Shown: positions 1 through 7,698 of the stretch, piece by piece
Numbering within the stretch: position 1 is the first letter of the stretch
How the letters are laid out: every line of letters starts with the position of its first letter
Program-made: the position numbers and the translations under genes
Assembly (NCBI GenBank): GCA_017646545.1
Contig: JAGCMI010000035.1
Coordinates: 1-12,852 of the forward strand
Length of the DNA stretch: 12,852 bases
Direction of reading: 5' to 3'
From: Oscillospiraceae bacterium
GTDB lineage: Bacteria > Bacillota > Clostridia > Oscillospirales > Oscillospiraceae
The notes under the pieces: generated by a model
Databases searched by the model: none
Told to the model about the DNA's origin: nothing
The model's input: the letters and a program-made list of their open reading frames with translations, nothing else

Positions 1-2353
1 CCAGAATCTGGTAAGCCTGGAACAGATCCAAATGCTGCACCTTCAGCGCATAGTCCAGTTCGTTGACCTTGTAGCTGCTCTGGTAGGAGTTCTCGTCGCC
101 GCCCTTGGTACGCAGGAACTCATCACCGGCCAGCATGAAGCAAGTGCCGTTGGAGGTCATGACCACAGCATTGGCCAGCAGCGCCATCTTCTTGGCCACA
201 GCTTCGTCGGTAATACCGGCAGCCTTGATGCGGTCATACAGGGTGTAGTTATCGTGGCAGGTAACATAGTTGACGGTACGGTTGGGATCGGTGATCTTCA
301 CAGAACCGTGGGTAATGCCCTGCAGGCCGGAGAGGATCTTCTGCACATCGGTATTGGTGACGGATTCGGTCTTGGTGACCCAGCCCTTGGCGGTCTTAGC
401 GTTCAGACCACCCTTGATGAGGGCATCACGCATCTGATCGTTGAACTGACCCACGCCATTGAGCTTATTGGCATTGACCTGGATGGCCTGCTGGCTGCTG
501 GGCAGTGTGGAGGTGCCGCCGCACCAGGGCTCACCGTAAATAACGATGTTGGGATTGATTTCCTGCAGCGCCTCAGCAACCAGGTTCATGGTTTCGATAT
601 CGTGCAGACCCATCAGATCGAAGCGGAAGCCGCCCAGCTTATACTCCTCTGCCCAGAAGCAGGCGGAGTCGATGATGAACTTACGAACCATCAGATTTTC
701 GCTGGCTACTTCGTTGCCGCAGCCGGAGCCATTGGAGAGGCTACCGTCGCTGTTATAACGGAAGTAGTAACCGGGCATCAGAACATCAAAGTTGGAACCG
801 TTGGCAGAGGAAACATGGTTGTAGACCACATCCATGATGATGTTGATGCCGGCAGCATTATAGGCCTGCACCAGAGTCTTAAACTCCTGAATACGGACAT
901 AGCCGTTTTCGGCATCGGTGGAGTAACCACCCTCCAGCACATTGTAGTTGAGGGGGTTATAGCCCCAGTTGAAGGACATGTTGGCCTCGTTATTGGCCTG
1001 GTCGAAGATGGGGATGATCTGCACAGCATTGACACCCAATTCCACGATATGGTCAAAACCGGTGGTGACGGTAATGCCATTTTCGGTGTAGGTGGTGCCG
1101 CTCTGGGTCATACCCAGGAACTTCTTGCGCCAGTTTTCATTACCCACCCAAGTATCGGAAGAAGTGACATCCGCCACATGGGTTTCCCAAACCACCAGTT
1201 CCTTACGGTCATAGGCGATGGGACTGACATTTTCCCAACCGGCAGGGTTGGTCTGGCTGAAGTCCACGATCTGACCGCGGACACCGTTAAGACCTGCACT
1301 CTTGGCATAGGGGTCGACCACTTCAAAGCCGTCGGGATGGGCATAGTTGGTGACGGTATAGGTATAGTACTTACCGGCATAGTCACCCTCCAAAGTAGCG
1401 CAGAACACGCCCTTTTCTTCACGGGTCATTTCCACACGCTCAATGGGGGCATCGTTGGTGCCGAAGCCCTTTTCGTAGATATTCAGAACAATGGAGCTGG
1501 AAACGGGAGACCAAACCTTGAAGGTGGTCTTCTCGGCTGTGTAGAGGGCACCCAGTTCTCCATCATAGTAATACAGCTCGTTGAAAGCATCGGTGGTGTA
1601 GAGGCTCACGAAGGAAATGCCGCTCTTGGCAGTATCCTCGGTGCCGGCGAAGACAACCTCCACCTCATAGTTCTTGCCCAGCACAACCTGGAAGCCGGCA
1701 GGCAGATCGATGGTAGCGCTCTTCTGCTCATCTACCACCACCTCACACAGCAAGGTGCCTTCTTCATACACGGCTGCCTTGGTGATGGGGGTATTGGTGT
1801 TAACCTGCACCTGGTTCATGGAAGCAAAGGCAGCTTCGGTGATCATAGGTGCGACGGAGAAATTCTTATCCATATACACTGCAATATCTCCCTGTTGAAT
1901 ATAGAAATGATAATAGTTATTTTCGTCCATGACATAGTCGGCAAAAGAAATCATACGGTCCACATTGCCATCTTTGGTCCAGCTGGCGAGCAGTCTGGGA
2001 ATGATGCCGATGCCCTTGGTCAGAGCGTTGGGACCAAATGCGCTCAGCGGATATACGGCAACACCGCCGAAATCGTCGATATAATTGATCTCATACAGGC
2101 TGCCCTCACCGCCGGTTTCCCAAATCCAGAAGCCCCAGTCATCGTAGGCATCGTCGTTGCGGCGATAGTGGATCTGAATAGAGGGCTCATCAGCCACAGG
2201 AATATCGGTGCTCAGCCCACCAGAGGTAGGTTGGGTTGCCGAAGGCTGGGGCGTGGTGCTGGGTTGGGTGCTGGGGTCGGTGGCGGGTGCAGGACCGCAA
2301 GCCGTCAGCAGCATGCAAAGCAAGAGCACCCAGGCAAGGATTCTTTTTTTCAT
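1..2353 (-). CDS. pulA: Type I pullulanase (GH13), secreted lipoprotein; 3' end outside window
   Basis: Debranching enzyme that hydrolyses alpha-1,6 links in pullulan, starch or glycogen, predicted to be anchored on the outer face of the membrane. The first 784 residues are visible. A lipoprotein signal peptide ends at the lipobox LTAC (Cys19), followed by a Pro/Thr/Ser/Gln-rich linker (about 21-48). Next comes a pullulanase-associated carbohydrate-binding region (IHYRR...WGFWIW, about 60-160), then a CBM48-like module (FKVWSPVS, about 278-350), then the GH13 barrel. Type I pullulanase hallmarks are FNWGYNP (461-467), DVVYNHV (508-514), GFRFDLMG with nucleophile Asp579, YGEPW with acid/base Glu608, and CHDN with Asp701. 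The ATG follows GGAGG with a 9-nt gap. The gene has its own promoter and hairpin-bearing leader. The C-terminal part lies beyond the window edge. The family call is firm; exact substrate preference is not visible. Confidence 0.96.
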   Translation of the reverse strand, partial: MKKRILAWVLLLCMLLTACGPAPATDPSTQPSTTPQPSATQPTSGGLSTDIPVADEPSIQIHYRRNDDAYDDWGFWIWETGGEGSLYEINYIDDFGGVAVYPLSAFGPNALTKGIGIIPRLLASWTKDGNVDRMISFADYVMDENNYYHFYIQQGDIAVYMDKNFSVAPMITEAAFASMNQVQVNTNTPITKAAVYEEGTLLCEVVVDEQKSATIDLPAGFQVVLGKNYEVEVVFAGTEDTAKSGISFVSLYTTDAFNELYYYDGELGALYTAEKTTFKVWSPVSSSIVLNIYEKGFGTNDAPIERVEMTREEKGVFCATLEGDYAGKYYTYTVTNYAHPDGFEVVDPYAKSAGLNGVRGQIVDFSQTNPAGWENVSPIAYDRKELVVWETHVADVTSSDTWVGNENWRKKFLGMTQSGTTYTENGITVTTGFDHIVELGVNAVQIIPIFDQANNEANMSFNWGYNPLNYNVLEGGYSTDAENGYVRIQEFKTLVQAYNAAGINIIMDVVYNHVSSANGSNFDVLMPGYYFRYNSDGSLSNGSGCGNEVASENLMVRKFIIDSACFWAEEYKLGGFRFDLMGLHDIETMNLVAEALQEINPNIVIYGEPWCGGTSTLPSSQQAIQVNANKLNGVGQFNDQMRDALIKGGLNAKTAKGWVTKTESVTNTDVQKILSGLQGITHGSVKITDPNRTVNYVTCHDNYTLYDRIKAAGITDEAVAKKMALLANAVVMTSNGTCFMLAGDEFLRTKGGDENSYQSSYKVNELDYALKVQHLDLFQAYQIL

Positions 2354-2379
2354 AAGTATTTGCCTCCAAAAAATGAAAT

Positions 2380-2424
2380 CGCAGCAAAGCTGCGGCCGGT
2401 AGTACGGAAACACAAAGGTTTCCG
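2380..2424 (-). promoter_or_regulatory. Pullulanase mRNA leader with two hairpins
   Basis: In the transcript of the pullulanase gene, a 7-bp stem (plus-strand arms 2405-2411 and 2418-2424, 6-nt loop) is followed by a 6-bp GC-rich stem (arms 2380-2385 and 2389-2394, 3-nt loop). The second stem is followed by a U-rich run just before the GGAGG site. It resembles a weak intrinsic terminator or attenuator between promoter and start codon. The hairpins are seen directly; the regulatory role is inferred. Confidence 0.45.
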
Positions 2425-2443
2425 GTGTTGGGATTTCCTAGAC

Positions 2444-2473
2444 ATTATAGCCAATCTTTCAGCAGATTGTCAA
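2444..2473 (-). promoter_or_regulatory. Sigma-A promoter of the pullulanase gene
   Basis: On the minus strand there is TTGACA (2468-2473), an 18-bp spacer and TATAAT (2444-2449). Both hexamers match consensus. The predicted transcript starts near 2437 and gives a leader of about 85 nt. Confidence 0.85.
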
Positions 2474-2530
2474 GGGAAGCTGCCTCAAATCCTGATGGGC
2501 GGATTTTGTGGATATCCACCAAATCACAAC

Positions 2531-2557
2531 AAAAAGCCTCCGGTTTTCACCGGAGGC
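2531..2557 (-). terminator. Intrinsic terminator after the 182-aa membrane protein gene
   Basis: On the minus strand, a 9-bp GC-rich stem (arms 2549-2557 and 2536-2544) with a GAAA tetraloop is followed by five T. It lies about 58 nt past the stop codon at 2615 and upstream of the pullulanase promoter, so it separates the two transcription units. Confidence 0.88.
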
Positions 2558-2614
2558 CTTCATTTTTATGTTTTTTCGGTATCTTTCGCCCAAACCAAGG
2601 GGTTTTGCGCATTA

Positions 2615-3163
2615 TTACCATTCCGACGGCATCAAGAAGCCAAATTTGGCGCTCTCGCCGGCAATGATGTATTCCAGGGTACCGGATTTTTCAATATTTT
2701 CGATGGTGAAGTCCACCACGCCCATATCATCCGGGGTGACCTGCCCAATGATCTCACCGTCCAGCACCACATAGAAGGCAAAATTACCGCTTTCCACATA
2801 GAAATCAGCCAGGTAGATATAAATATCGGAACCCTTGGCAATCCAGCAGCTGTACAGCCGGTGGACACCGGTGAATTTCTTGCAGGAATATCTCACACCA
2901 TTGCTAACACGCAAACCGCCAAAATTCCAGGAGGTTTCGCTGGTGGTCAAGCCGCCACGGGAGCCCATTTTCTGGGAAATGATATCCTCTTGTGTGATCT
3001 GCTGCAGAGAATAGTCATCCGGACCATTGGTATCCTCTATATGCTCCGGTGCGGGATTCAAAAAGCTCCAGACCAGAAAAACCACCACCATCGCCACAAC
3101 GACCGCGCCCAGAAGGATGTTCTTCACCTTTGGATTGGACATGAATTCTTTGATTTTCTCCAT
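2615..3163 (-). CDS. Membrane-anchored protein of unknown function, 182 aa
   Basis: I do not recognise this protein. A short charged N-terminus (MEKIKEFMSNPKVKN) precedes one hydrophobic segment (about residues 16-35). A polar linker follows, then a domain of about 100 residues facing outward if the N-terminus is inside. The C-terminal part alternates hydrophobic and polar residues (SDIYIYLADFYVESGNFAFY, then IAGESAKFGF), which suggests a beta-sandwich fold. The start was placed at the ATG at 3163 because it follows GGAGGG closely; an in-frame upstream ATG at 3208 lacks such a site. It has its own consensus promoter and its own terminator. It lies 122 nt downstream of the thioredoxin gene, so read-through from that gene is also possible. 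Being a real gene is well supported; function is unknown. Confidence 0.85.
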   Translation of the reverse strand: MEKIKEFMSNPKVKNILLGAVVVAMVVVFLVWSFLNPAPEHIEDTNGPDDYSLQQITQEDIISQKMGSRGGLTTSETSWNFGGLRVSNGVRYSCKKFTGVHRLYSCWIAKGSDIYIYLADFYVESGNFAFYVVLDGEIIGQVTPDDMGVVDFTIENIEKSGTLEYIIAGESAKFGFLMPSEW

Positions 3164-3243
3164 GATTATGTTCCCTCCTGTTTTTGTACGCTTGCACATA
3201 TGACCCATGATGGCAGAATATGCATATTTCCAATGTGGGACTC

Positions 3244-3272
3244 ATTATAATGATTGCAGTATCACTTGTCAA
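3244..3272 (-). promoter_or_regulatory. Consensus sigma-A promoter for the 182-aa membrane protein
   Basis: On the minus strand there is TTGACA (3267-3272), a 17-bp spacer and TATAAT (3244-3249), a perfect match in both hexamers and spacing. It begins 13 nt after the stop codon of the thioredoxin gene. No terminator was seen between the two genes. Confidence 0.9.
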
Positions 3273-3285
3273 CAAATGCAGAACC

Positions 3286-3837
3286 TTAGGAGGGGTCTTC
3301 CAAAATCAGATCGATGCCCTGCTGCAGTGTTTCTGCGCTGATGGCACCAGTATATGTCGCCACGATATAGCCTTCTGCATCAATGAAGATGGTGGTAGGA
3401 ATGGAGTAAACCTGATAAGCATTGGCTGCCTCGGAGAGAATGTCGAAAAACACCGGGAAGGTATACCCCTTTTCCCGCACAAACTGGGAGGCCTTGGAAA
3501 GGGTTTCTTGTTCACCGTCGGTGAGATTGATCATCAAAAACTGAACCTGATCATCCCAGCGCATATACAATTGCTGAAAATCCGGCATTTCACTCTGGCA
3601 GGGGCCGCACCAGCTGGCCCAGAAATTCACCACCATGGGCTCGCCATGGTAATCCGACAGCCGCACCTCGGTGCCATCTTTGTCATAGACCAGAAAATCC
3701 GGCGCAAATACCCGATCCTGCTCCGTCAACTGCCCCCCGGCAGCGCCTCCAATGAACTGATTATACAGCACATAGGCCCCTGCCAACAGCAGGGCCAACA
3801 CCAATACGGCAATCAGTATTTTCTTCTTGTTTTTCAT
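3286..3837 (-). CDS. TlpA/ResA-like membrane-anchored thioredoxin-fold protein, 183 aa
   Basis: Extracytoplasmic thiol-disulfide oxidoreductase, of the kind that reduces or isomerises disulfides in exported proteins. An N-terminal hydrophobic segment (about residues 7-26) looks like an uncleaved anchor; no lipobox Cys is present. The domain begins near APDF (45-48). The active site WCGPC is at 76-80 in the family context NFWASWCGPC, and the cis-proline loop SIPTT has Pro147. Length is normal for the family. AAGGAGG lies just before the ATG, and the stop codon of the preceding reading frame abuts this site, indicating an operon with the disrupted gene upstream. ResA and TlpA relatives often serve cytochrome c maturation, but no cytochrome or ccdA gene is in the window, so the partner is unknown. 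Confidence 0.93.
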   Translation of the reverse strand: MKNKKKILIAVLVLALLLAGAYVLYNQFIGGAAGGQLTEQDRVFAPDFLVYDKDGTEVRLSDYHGEPMVVNFWASWCGPCQSEMPDFQQLYMRWDDQVQFLMINLTDGEQETLSKASQFVREKGYTFPVFFDILSEAANAYQVYSIPTTIFIDAEGYIVATYTGAISAETLQQGIDLILEDPS

Positions 3838-3846
3838 AATTCCTCC

Positions 3847-4096
3847 TTATCCCAGCAGCACCAGAAACCGACCACGCATTCCCGTTGCCACGAAAACACC
3901 GATGATGATCCGTATGACACCGCTGACGATATTGATGATGTAATAATTTTCCTTGCTCCAAGCAAAGCATGGTGCCTGCCAAAGTGGAGGTAATGGCGCA
4001 ACTTCCGGTTGCGCAACCGGCTGTATCGTAACAAATCAGCCCTACCAAAGCGCCACCAAAGATAAAAAGCAGGGAGCCAAGACGGATTTTCCGCAT
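3847..4096 (-). pseudogene. Small membrane protein gene with an apparent frameshift (DUF6132-like N-terminus)
   Basis: From the ATG at 4096 the frame encodes a hydrophobic segment followed by GCATGSCAITS, a Cys-rich pattern that I recall from small DUF6132-type membrane proteins. After about 45-50 residues this frame becomes hydrophilic and runs on into the thioredoxin gene without a stop. In another frame a clean hydrophobic segment appears (YYIINIVSGVIRIIIGVFVA) and ends in TAA at 3847-3849, directly before the ribosome binding site of the next gene, as expected in an operon. The two parts differ by one nucleotide (250 nt in total). A run of four A within GGAAAATTATT (near 3949-3952) is a candidate slip point. 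It may be a mutation, a sequence error, or two genes damaged at their junction. The family assignment is tentative. No strong ribosome binding site sits at normal distance; AGAGG is 16 nt upstream. Confidence 0.55.
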
Positions 4097-4127
4097 ATTT
4101 TTACAGAAATCGCCTCTGTGAATATTT

Positions 4128-4156
4128 ATGATAGCAGTATAAGCGCTCTGCGTCAA
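4128..4156 (-). promoter_or_regulatory. Promoter of the thioredoxin operon
   Basis: On the minus strand there is TTGACG (4151-4156), a 17-bp spacer and TATCAT (4128-4133). It lies about 30 nt upstream of the ATG at 4096. Confidence 0.78.
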
Positions 4157-4174
4157 GCATTCCATGAGGATATC

Positions 4175-4202
4175 ACAAAAGACCGCCAAAGCGGTCTTTT
4201 GT
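4175..4202 (-). terminator. Terminator after the GH31 gene
   Basis: A perfect 12-bp inverted repeat (arms 4175-4186 and 4191-4202, 4-nt loop) lies 8 nt after the GH31 stop codon. The distal arm in minus orientation ends in TTTTGT. The flanking A and T runs are symmetrical, so it may also act on the plus strand. Confidence 0.85.
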
Positions 4203-4209
4203 AGCGGTT

Positions 4210-6453
4210 TTATTCCTCCGGATACCACAAAGCATCCAGTTCTATAAGCGCGTTTTGGACAAAGGCGGGCATTTTCCCCTTGAGATGGCGGCTCTTCCAG
4301 AGATTTTTCCCCTGCACCCGGGTCAAAATATTGCCCCTGAGGTCACTTTTCGGCTCATTGCAGCGGCAGCGAATGTCCGTCAGTTCGATGGTGACGGGTT
4401 CCTTGCCTACCGTCACACAGATCTCCTTAACCTCCAGATCCCGGAATTTAAGGAACATCTGCCGCTGCTGGGGCAGCAAACCGAAGCTATCCTTGGGCGG
4501 GGTGATGGTCAGGCGCAGAGAAGTGTCCTTCTCTTCCACAGTGAAGGTGGTGATGGCAAACTTTCCCTTTTCATAGTCCATGGACTGTCCATCGTCCTCG
4601 TAGAGTTCATAGCTGCCGTTGCCCCGCCAAATATGAATTTCCAAAGGCTGGGAAAGGGACAAATCGTTGGTGTCAGCGCTGCGGTACATGGGCACGATGG
4701 CACCTTCCTTTGCCAGCACGGGAATGCAGTCCATATCCCGGTACATAGGCACCCACTGCCCGCCATTGTAGATCTGTCCGGTGAAAATATCCGTCCAGCG
4801 GCCTTCCGGCAACCACGTGTTGACATAGCCCAAATTCAGCCGCTTGTCGGCAGGCTTTGTAATGGGGCTGACCAGCAGCTGAGAGCCGAAGTAATACTGA
4901 TTCTTCGCTTCATAGGCCTCGTGGCAATGGTGGCGATAGTAAAGGGGCATACAAATCGGCTCACCAAATACATGGGTACGGTGATTGGCGGTATAAAGGT
5001 ACGGGATCAGCTTATGCCGCAGCCGCAGGAAATCCTCTGCCACTTTTGCCACCGAAAAGCTACGCTTCCACGGCTCTTTGCCCATGAAGTCGGAGTTGGA
5101 GGAATGAAGGCGGTTGATGGGACTAAAGACGCCATACTGCAGCCAGCGCAGGTACAGTTCATCATCCTGCACACCCAGCATATGTCCGCCAATGTCATGG
5201 CTCCACCAACTGTAACCTGCATTGGCGGCGGTATTGGTAAAGTAGGGCTGGAAATGAAGGCTCTTCCATGTGACATGGGTATCACCGGAGAAGCCCAAGG
5301 GATACCGGTGGCTGCCCAGACCTGCATACCGGGAGAGGATCAAAGGACGCTTGCCATTTCTGGCGGCATCCTGCGTATGATAATGGTTCAGCGCCCACAG
5401 CGGATCCAAACCGGGGATATTGGTATTCTTACCCTGCTGCCAATCCAGCCACCAGAAGTCCACGCCCTCCTCTTCCAAGGGGTGATGCACTTCCTCGAAA
5501 TAAGCCTGCATGAATTTGGGGTCGGTGGGATCAAAGGGGATCAGTTCCCGGCTGGCAGGGTCTTTGCCCATGCGGCGGCACATGGCTTCATAAGCCTTTT
5601 CAAAATAGCGGATGCCCTGAGAATGGTGGACATTCAGCGGCACTTTCATTCCCTTTTCATGGAGCCAGGACAGTAGTTCCTTGTGATCCGGGAACAGTTC
5701 CGTATTCCAGGTATAGCCCGTCCAGCCGGGCAGCACGGTGTTATAAAACAGTTCTTCCTTGCTTCTGGGTTTGCCGGGCTTGGCATCCTCGCCAAAGCGC
5801 TGCAGCACATCCACCCAATGCCAGTCCATATCAATGGTGGCCACGGTGATGGGGATTTTTTTATCTATGAATTTCTGCATGAGGCTGCGGTATTCTTCCT
5901 GGGTATAGGCCCGATAGCGGCTCCACCAGTTGCCCAATGCGAATTTGGGGATCAGGGGCACAGCACCGGTGAGGCGGTAGAAATCCTGCATCTGCCGCAG
6001 ATAATCTTGGCCATAAGCAAACCAGTAGCAATCCTTGCACTTGGAGCGGGGCGTAATGGTGCCATCTTCCTTCAGAAGCAAGCTTTTGCTGTCGTCCATC
6101 ACCGCAACACCGGACGCAGCGGTAATGCCCGGATTCAAGCGCACTGCGCCATTGGCTTGATCCAAGGTACGGGCAGTACCGGGTAAATGTTCTTTTCCAA
6201 TTTTCTTGGTGTAGTAGCCCTCGATAAAGTTTGCATAAACCACCTTACCGGATGCGGTATCCACCCGAAAACAAACTTCTTCCGTTTGGATGGAAAGGGT
6301 CTTCCCCTGCTCCTGCAAGGTATATTTTACGGGCGGAAACTCCCGATTCATCACCGTTTGGGTGGGCAGGTCTGTAAAAGCGCCCTTCTCCGTCCGCAGC
6401 AAACGGGCTGTCAGCAGGGATATTCTCAAATCCTTTTTCTCAAAGATCACCAT
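4210..6453 (-). CDS. Glycoside hydrolase family 31 alpha-glycosidase, 747 aa
   Basis: Retaining exo-acting alpha-glycosidase of family GH31, which includes alpha-glucosidases and alpha-xylosidases. No signal peptide is present, so it is probably cytoplasmic and acts on imported oligosaccharides. An N-terminal beta-sandwich (about 1-165) precedes the (beta/alpha)8 barrel beginning near PKFALGNWWSRY (169-180). Visible motifs are ATIDMDWHWVDV (205-216), WWLDWQQG with the predicted nucleophile Asp337, GFSGDTHVTW with the predicted acid/base Asp391, and WWSHDIGG (416-423). C-terminal beta domains follow (about 510-680). The ATG has AAGGAGGC at good distance. Its own promoter and terminator make it a single-gene unit. 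GH31 enzymes differ in specificity within the family and the motifs here do not settle whether the substrate is a maltose/isomaltose-type or xylose-type glycoside. Proximity to pullulanase favours alpha-glucans. Confidence 0.93.
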   Translation of the reverse strand: MVIFEKKDLRISLLTARLLRTEKGAFTDLPTQTVMNREFPPVKYTLQEQGKTLSIQTEEVCFRVDTASGKVVYANFIEGYYTKKIGKEHLPGTARTLDQANGAVRLNPGITAASGVAVMDDSKSLLLKEDGTITPRSKCKDCYWFAYGQDYLRQMQDFYRLTGAVPLIPKFALGNWWSRYRAYTQEEYRSLMQKFIDKKIPITVATIDMDWHWVDVLQRFGEDAKPGKPRSKEELFYNTVLPGWTGYTWNTELFPDHKELLSWLHEKGMKVPLNVHHSQGIRYFEKAYEAMCRRMGKDPASRELIPFDPTDPKFMQAYFEEVHHPLEEEGVDFWWLDWQQGKNTNIPGLDPLWALNHYHTQDAARNGKRPLILSRYAGLGSHRYPLGFSGDTHVTWKSLHFQPYFTNTAANAGYSWWSHDIGGHMLGVQDDELYLRWLQYGVFSPINRLHSSNSDFMGKEPWKRSFSVAKVAEDFLRLRHKLIPYLYTANHRTHVFGEPICMPLYYRHHCHEAYEAKNQYYFGSQLLVSPITKPADKRLNLGYVNTWLPEGRWTDIFTGQIYNGGQWVPMYRDMDCIPVLAKEGAIVPMYRSADTNDLSLSQPLEIHIWRGNGSYELYEDDGQSMDYEKGKFAITTFTVEEKDTSLRLTITPPKDSFGLLPQQRQMFLKFRDLEVKEICVTVGKEPVTIELTDIRCRCNEPKSDLRGNILTRVQGKNLWKSRHLKGKMPAFVQNALIELDALWYPEE

Positions 6454-6479
6454 ATTTGCCGCCTCCTTTTTCTATTTGT

Positions 6480-6508
6480 ACTATAGCACAGCTTGACCCG
6501 TAACACAA
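6480..6508 (-). promoter_or_regulatory. Extended -10 promoter of the GH31 gene
   Basis: On the minus strand TATAGT (6480-6485) is preceded by TGC (extended -10). A weak -35, TTGTGT (6503-6508), lies at 17-bp spacing. About 25 nt separate the -10 box from the start codon, with the ribosome binding site between. Confidence 0.7.
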
Positions 6509-6526
6509 GACAGCCGATTGGCCAAA

Positions 6527-6560
6527 ATAAAAAGCAGAACCATTAGGTTCTGCTTTTTAT
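6527..6560 (-). terminator. Terminator after lrgB
   Basis: A 15-bp inverted repeat (arms 6527-6541 and 6546-6560, 4-nt loop) with GC core GCAGAACC and flanking A and T runs lies immediately after the lrgB stop codon. It could work in both directions and isolates lrgAB from the GH31 promoter. Confidence 0.88.
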
Positions 6561-6563
6561 GAA

Positions 6564-7253
6564 TTATAGCAAAGTACTCACCAAGGGGAAGAGCACTGCG
6601 GTCAAAAGGCCGGCAACCACCAGCGACAAGCTGCTGACCGCACCGGTCAGTTCCCCCAGTTCATTGGCTCTTGCGGTGCCGATGACATGGCCGGAAGTAC
6701 CAAAGGCCACGCCCTGCGCCACGGGATCCGTAATGCGGAGGATCTTACAGCACAAAGAGCCGAGGATATTGGCAATGATACCGGTGATGATGATGGCAGC
6801 GGTGGTCACAGAGCCAAGACCGCCCACCATTTCGCTCAAAGGTACACCAATGGCAGAAGTCACGCTCTTCGGAAGCAGCGACAGCGCCAAGGTAGTGTCG
6901 ATACGGAAAGCCATTGCCCAAAGAATCACCATGAACATACAGCTTACTGCACCGGCAGCAATACCCACCAAAATGGCAGGCAGATTACGGCGCAGGGTCT
7001 GGAAATGCTGGTACATAGGAATGGCAAGGCACACTGTGGCAGGGGTCATCAGCCAGGACATCTTGCTCATGCCCGCCTGATAGGTGGAATTATCCAAACC
7101 AGTCAGCAGCATAAACAGCAGCACCAGAATCATGGCGATCAATATGGGATTTGCCAGAGCAGATTTTAGCTTTTTCTGGATCAGAAGGCCGATTTGATAA
7201 GCGCCCAGCGTCAAAAGCATGGGCAGAATGCCGATATAGAGCAGATCACGCAT
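6564..7253 (-). CDS. lrgB: LrgB/CidB family membrane protein, 229 aa
   Basis: Multi-pass inner membrane protein of the LrgB/CidB (YohK) family, which acts with LrgA. In other bacteria this pair is linked to control of murein hydrolases and cell death, and in Bacillus a homologous pair imports pyruvate. At least six hydrophobic segments are visible. Family signatures are SLLPKSVTSAIGVPLSEMVGG (about 126-146), and GVAFGTSGHVIGTARA near 182-197. Length is typical. GGGAGG precedes the ATG by 8 nt, and the start overlaps the lrgA stop by 8 nt, indicating translational coupling. No lytSR-type regulator gene is in the window. The family is certain; whether the role here is pyruvate transport or autolysis control cannot be read from sequence. 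Confidence 0.94.
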   Translation of the reverse strand: MRDLLYIGILPMLLTLGAYQIGLLIQKKLKSALANPILIAMILVLLFMLLTGLDNSTYQAGMSKMSWLMTPATVCLAIPMYQHFQTLRRNLPAILVGIAAGAVSCMFMVILWAMAFRIDTTLALSLLPKSVTSAIGVPLSEMVGGLGSVTTAAIIITGIIANILGSLCCKILRITDPVAQGVAFGTSGHVIGTARANELGELTGAVSSLSLVVAGLLTAVLFPLVSTLL

Positions 7254-7605
7254 GCTTTTCGCCTCCCTTCCGGGACAGCAACTGGGTGATGCCGCCGCTG
7301 ATGCCGAATGTCAGCAAAGTGGATGCCAACAGCAGCAACGCAATGGGCAGCAGCTGGGGACGGATCACCGCCCAATGCTCCACGATGCCCACCGTGGGCG
7401 ACACAAACAGCACCGGCAGAATGGATGCCAGAAAACCGCCCACTTCCTTCACCTGCTCCACCTTCACCAGTTTCAGGCAGAGCGCGGCAAACAGCAGCGC
7501 CAGACCATACACGGAAGCCGGGATGGGCAGCGGAACAATGCGCTGCAGCGCTTCGCCCGCGACGGTGAAGCCCATAATAATGAGAAATTGTGATAAGTAT
7601 TTCAT
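7246..7605 (-). CDS. lrgA: LrgA/CidA family holin-like membrane protein, 119 aa
   Basis: Small membrane protein with four predicted hydrophobic segments, partner of LrgB. The family motif PLPIPASVYGLALLF is at about 25-39 and LFVSPTVGIVEHW near 68-80. The ATG at 7605 (MKYLSQFLIIMG) was chosen because it begins at the first membrane segment and gives normal family length. An upstream in-frame TTG at 7674 would add 23 non-conserved residues and has no ribosome binding site. The site before 7605 (GGTAAG) is weak. The gene starts only about 80 nt from the predicted left end of the transposon, and no convincing promoter remains between them, so its expression may have been altered by the insertion or may depend on read-through. 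Confidence 0.92.
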   Translation of the reverse strand: MKYLSQFLIIMGFTVAGEALQRIVPLPIPASVYGLALLFAALCLKLVKVEQVKEVGGFLASILPVLFVSPTVGIVEHWAVIRPQLLPIALLLLASTLLTFGISGGITQLLSRKGGEKHA

Positions 7606-7612
7606 ATTCTTA

Positions 7613-7677
7613 CCAATAATTGCGGCGGATCCCAATAACTGTAACTTCAGGATTTCGCTACAATTTTTATCCAATAA
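7613..7677. repeat. Three CCAATAA repeats upstream of lrgA
   Basis: CCAATAA occurs at 7613-7619, 7632-7638 and 7671-7677 (starts 19 and 39 nt apart, all in the same orientation). On the lrgA-coding strand they read TTATTGG. The spacing of about two and four helical turns would suit a regulator binding one face of the DNA, but the region is AT-rich and chance is possible. Confidence 0.3.
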
Positions 7678-7698
7678 TTATTTTATGAAAAAAGTCCT

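Noticed and set aside
32..3250. Plus-strand open frame of 1072 codons
   Set aside because: It is antisense to the pullulanase and to the 182-aa membrane protein, both of which have family motifs or proper promoters and ribosome binding sites. Its sequence has the low-complexity, Gly/His/Ile-rich look of a shadow frame.
4255..5676. Plus-strand open frame of 473 codons
   Set aside because: Shadow of the GH31 gene, whose catalytic motifs are on the minus strand.
7606..7674. Longer start for lrgA at TTG 7674
   Set aside because: The extra 23 residues are not typical of the family and no ribosome binding site precedes them.
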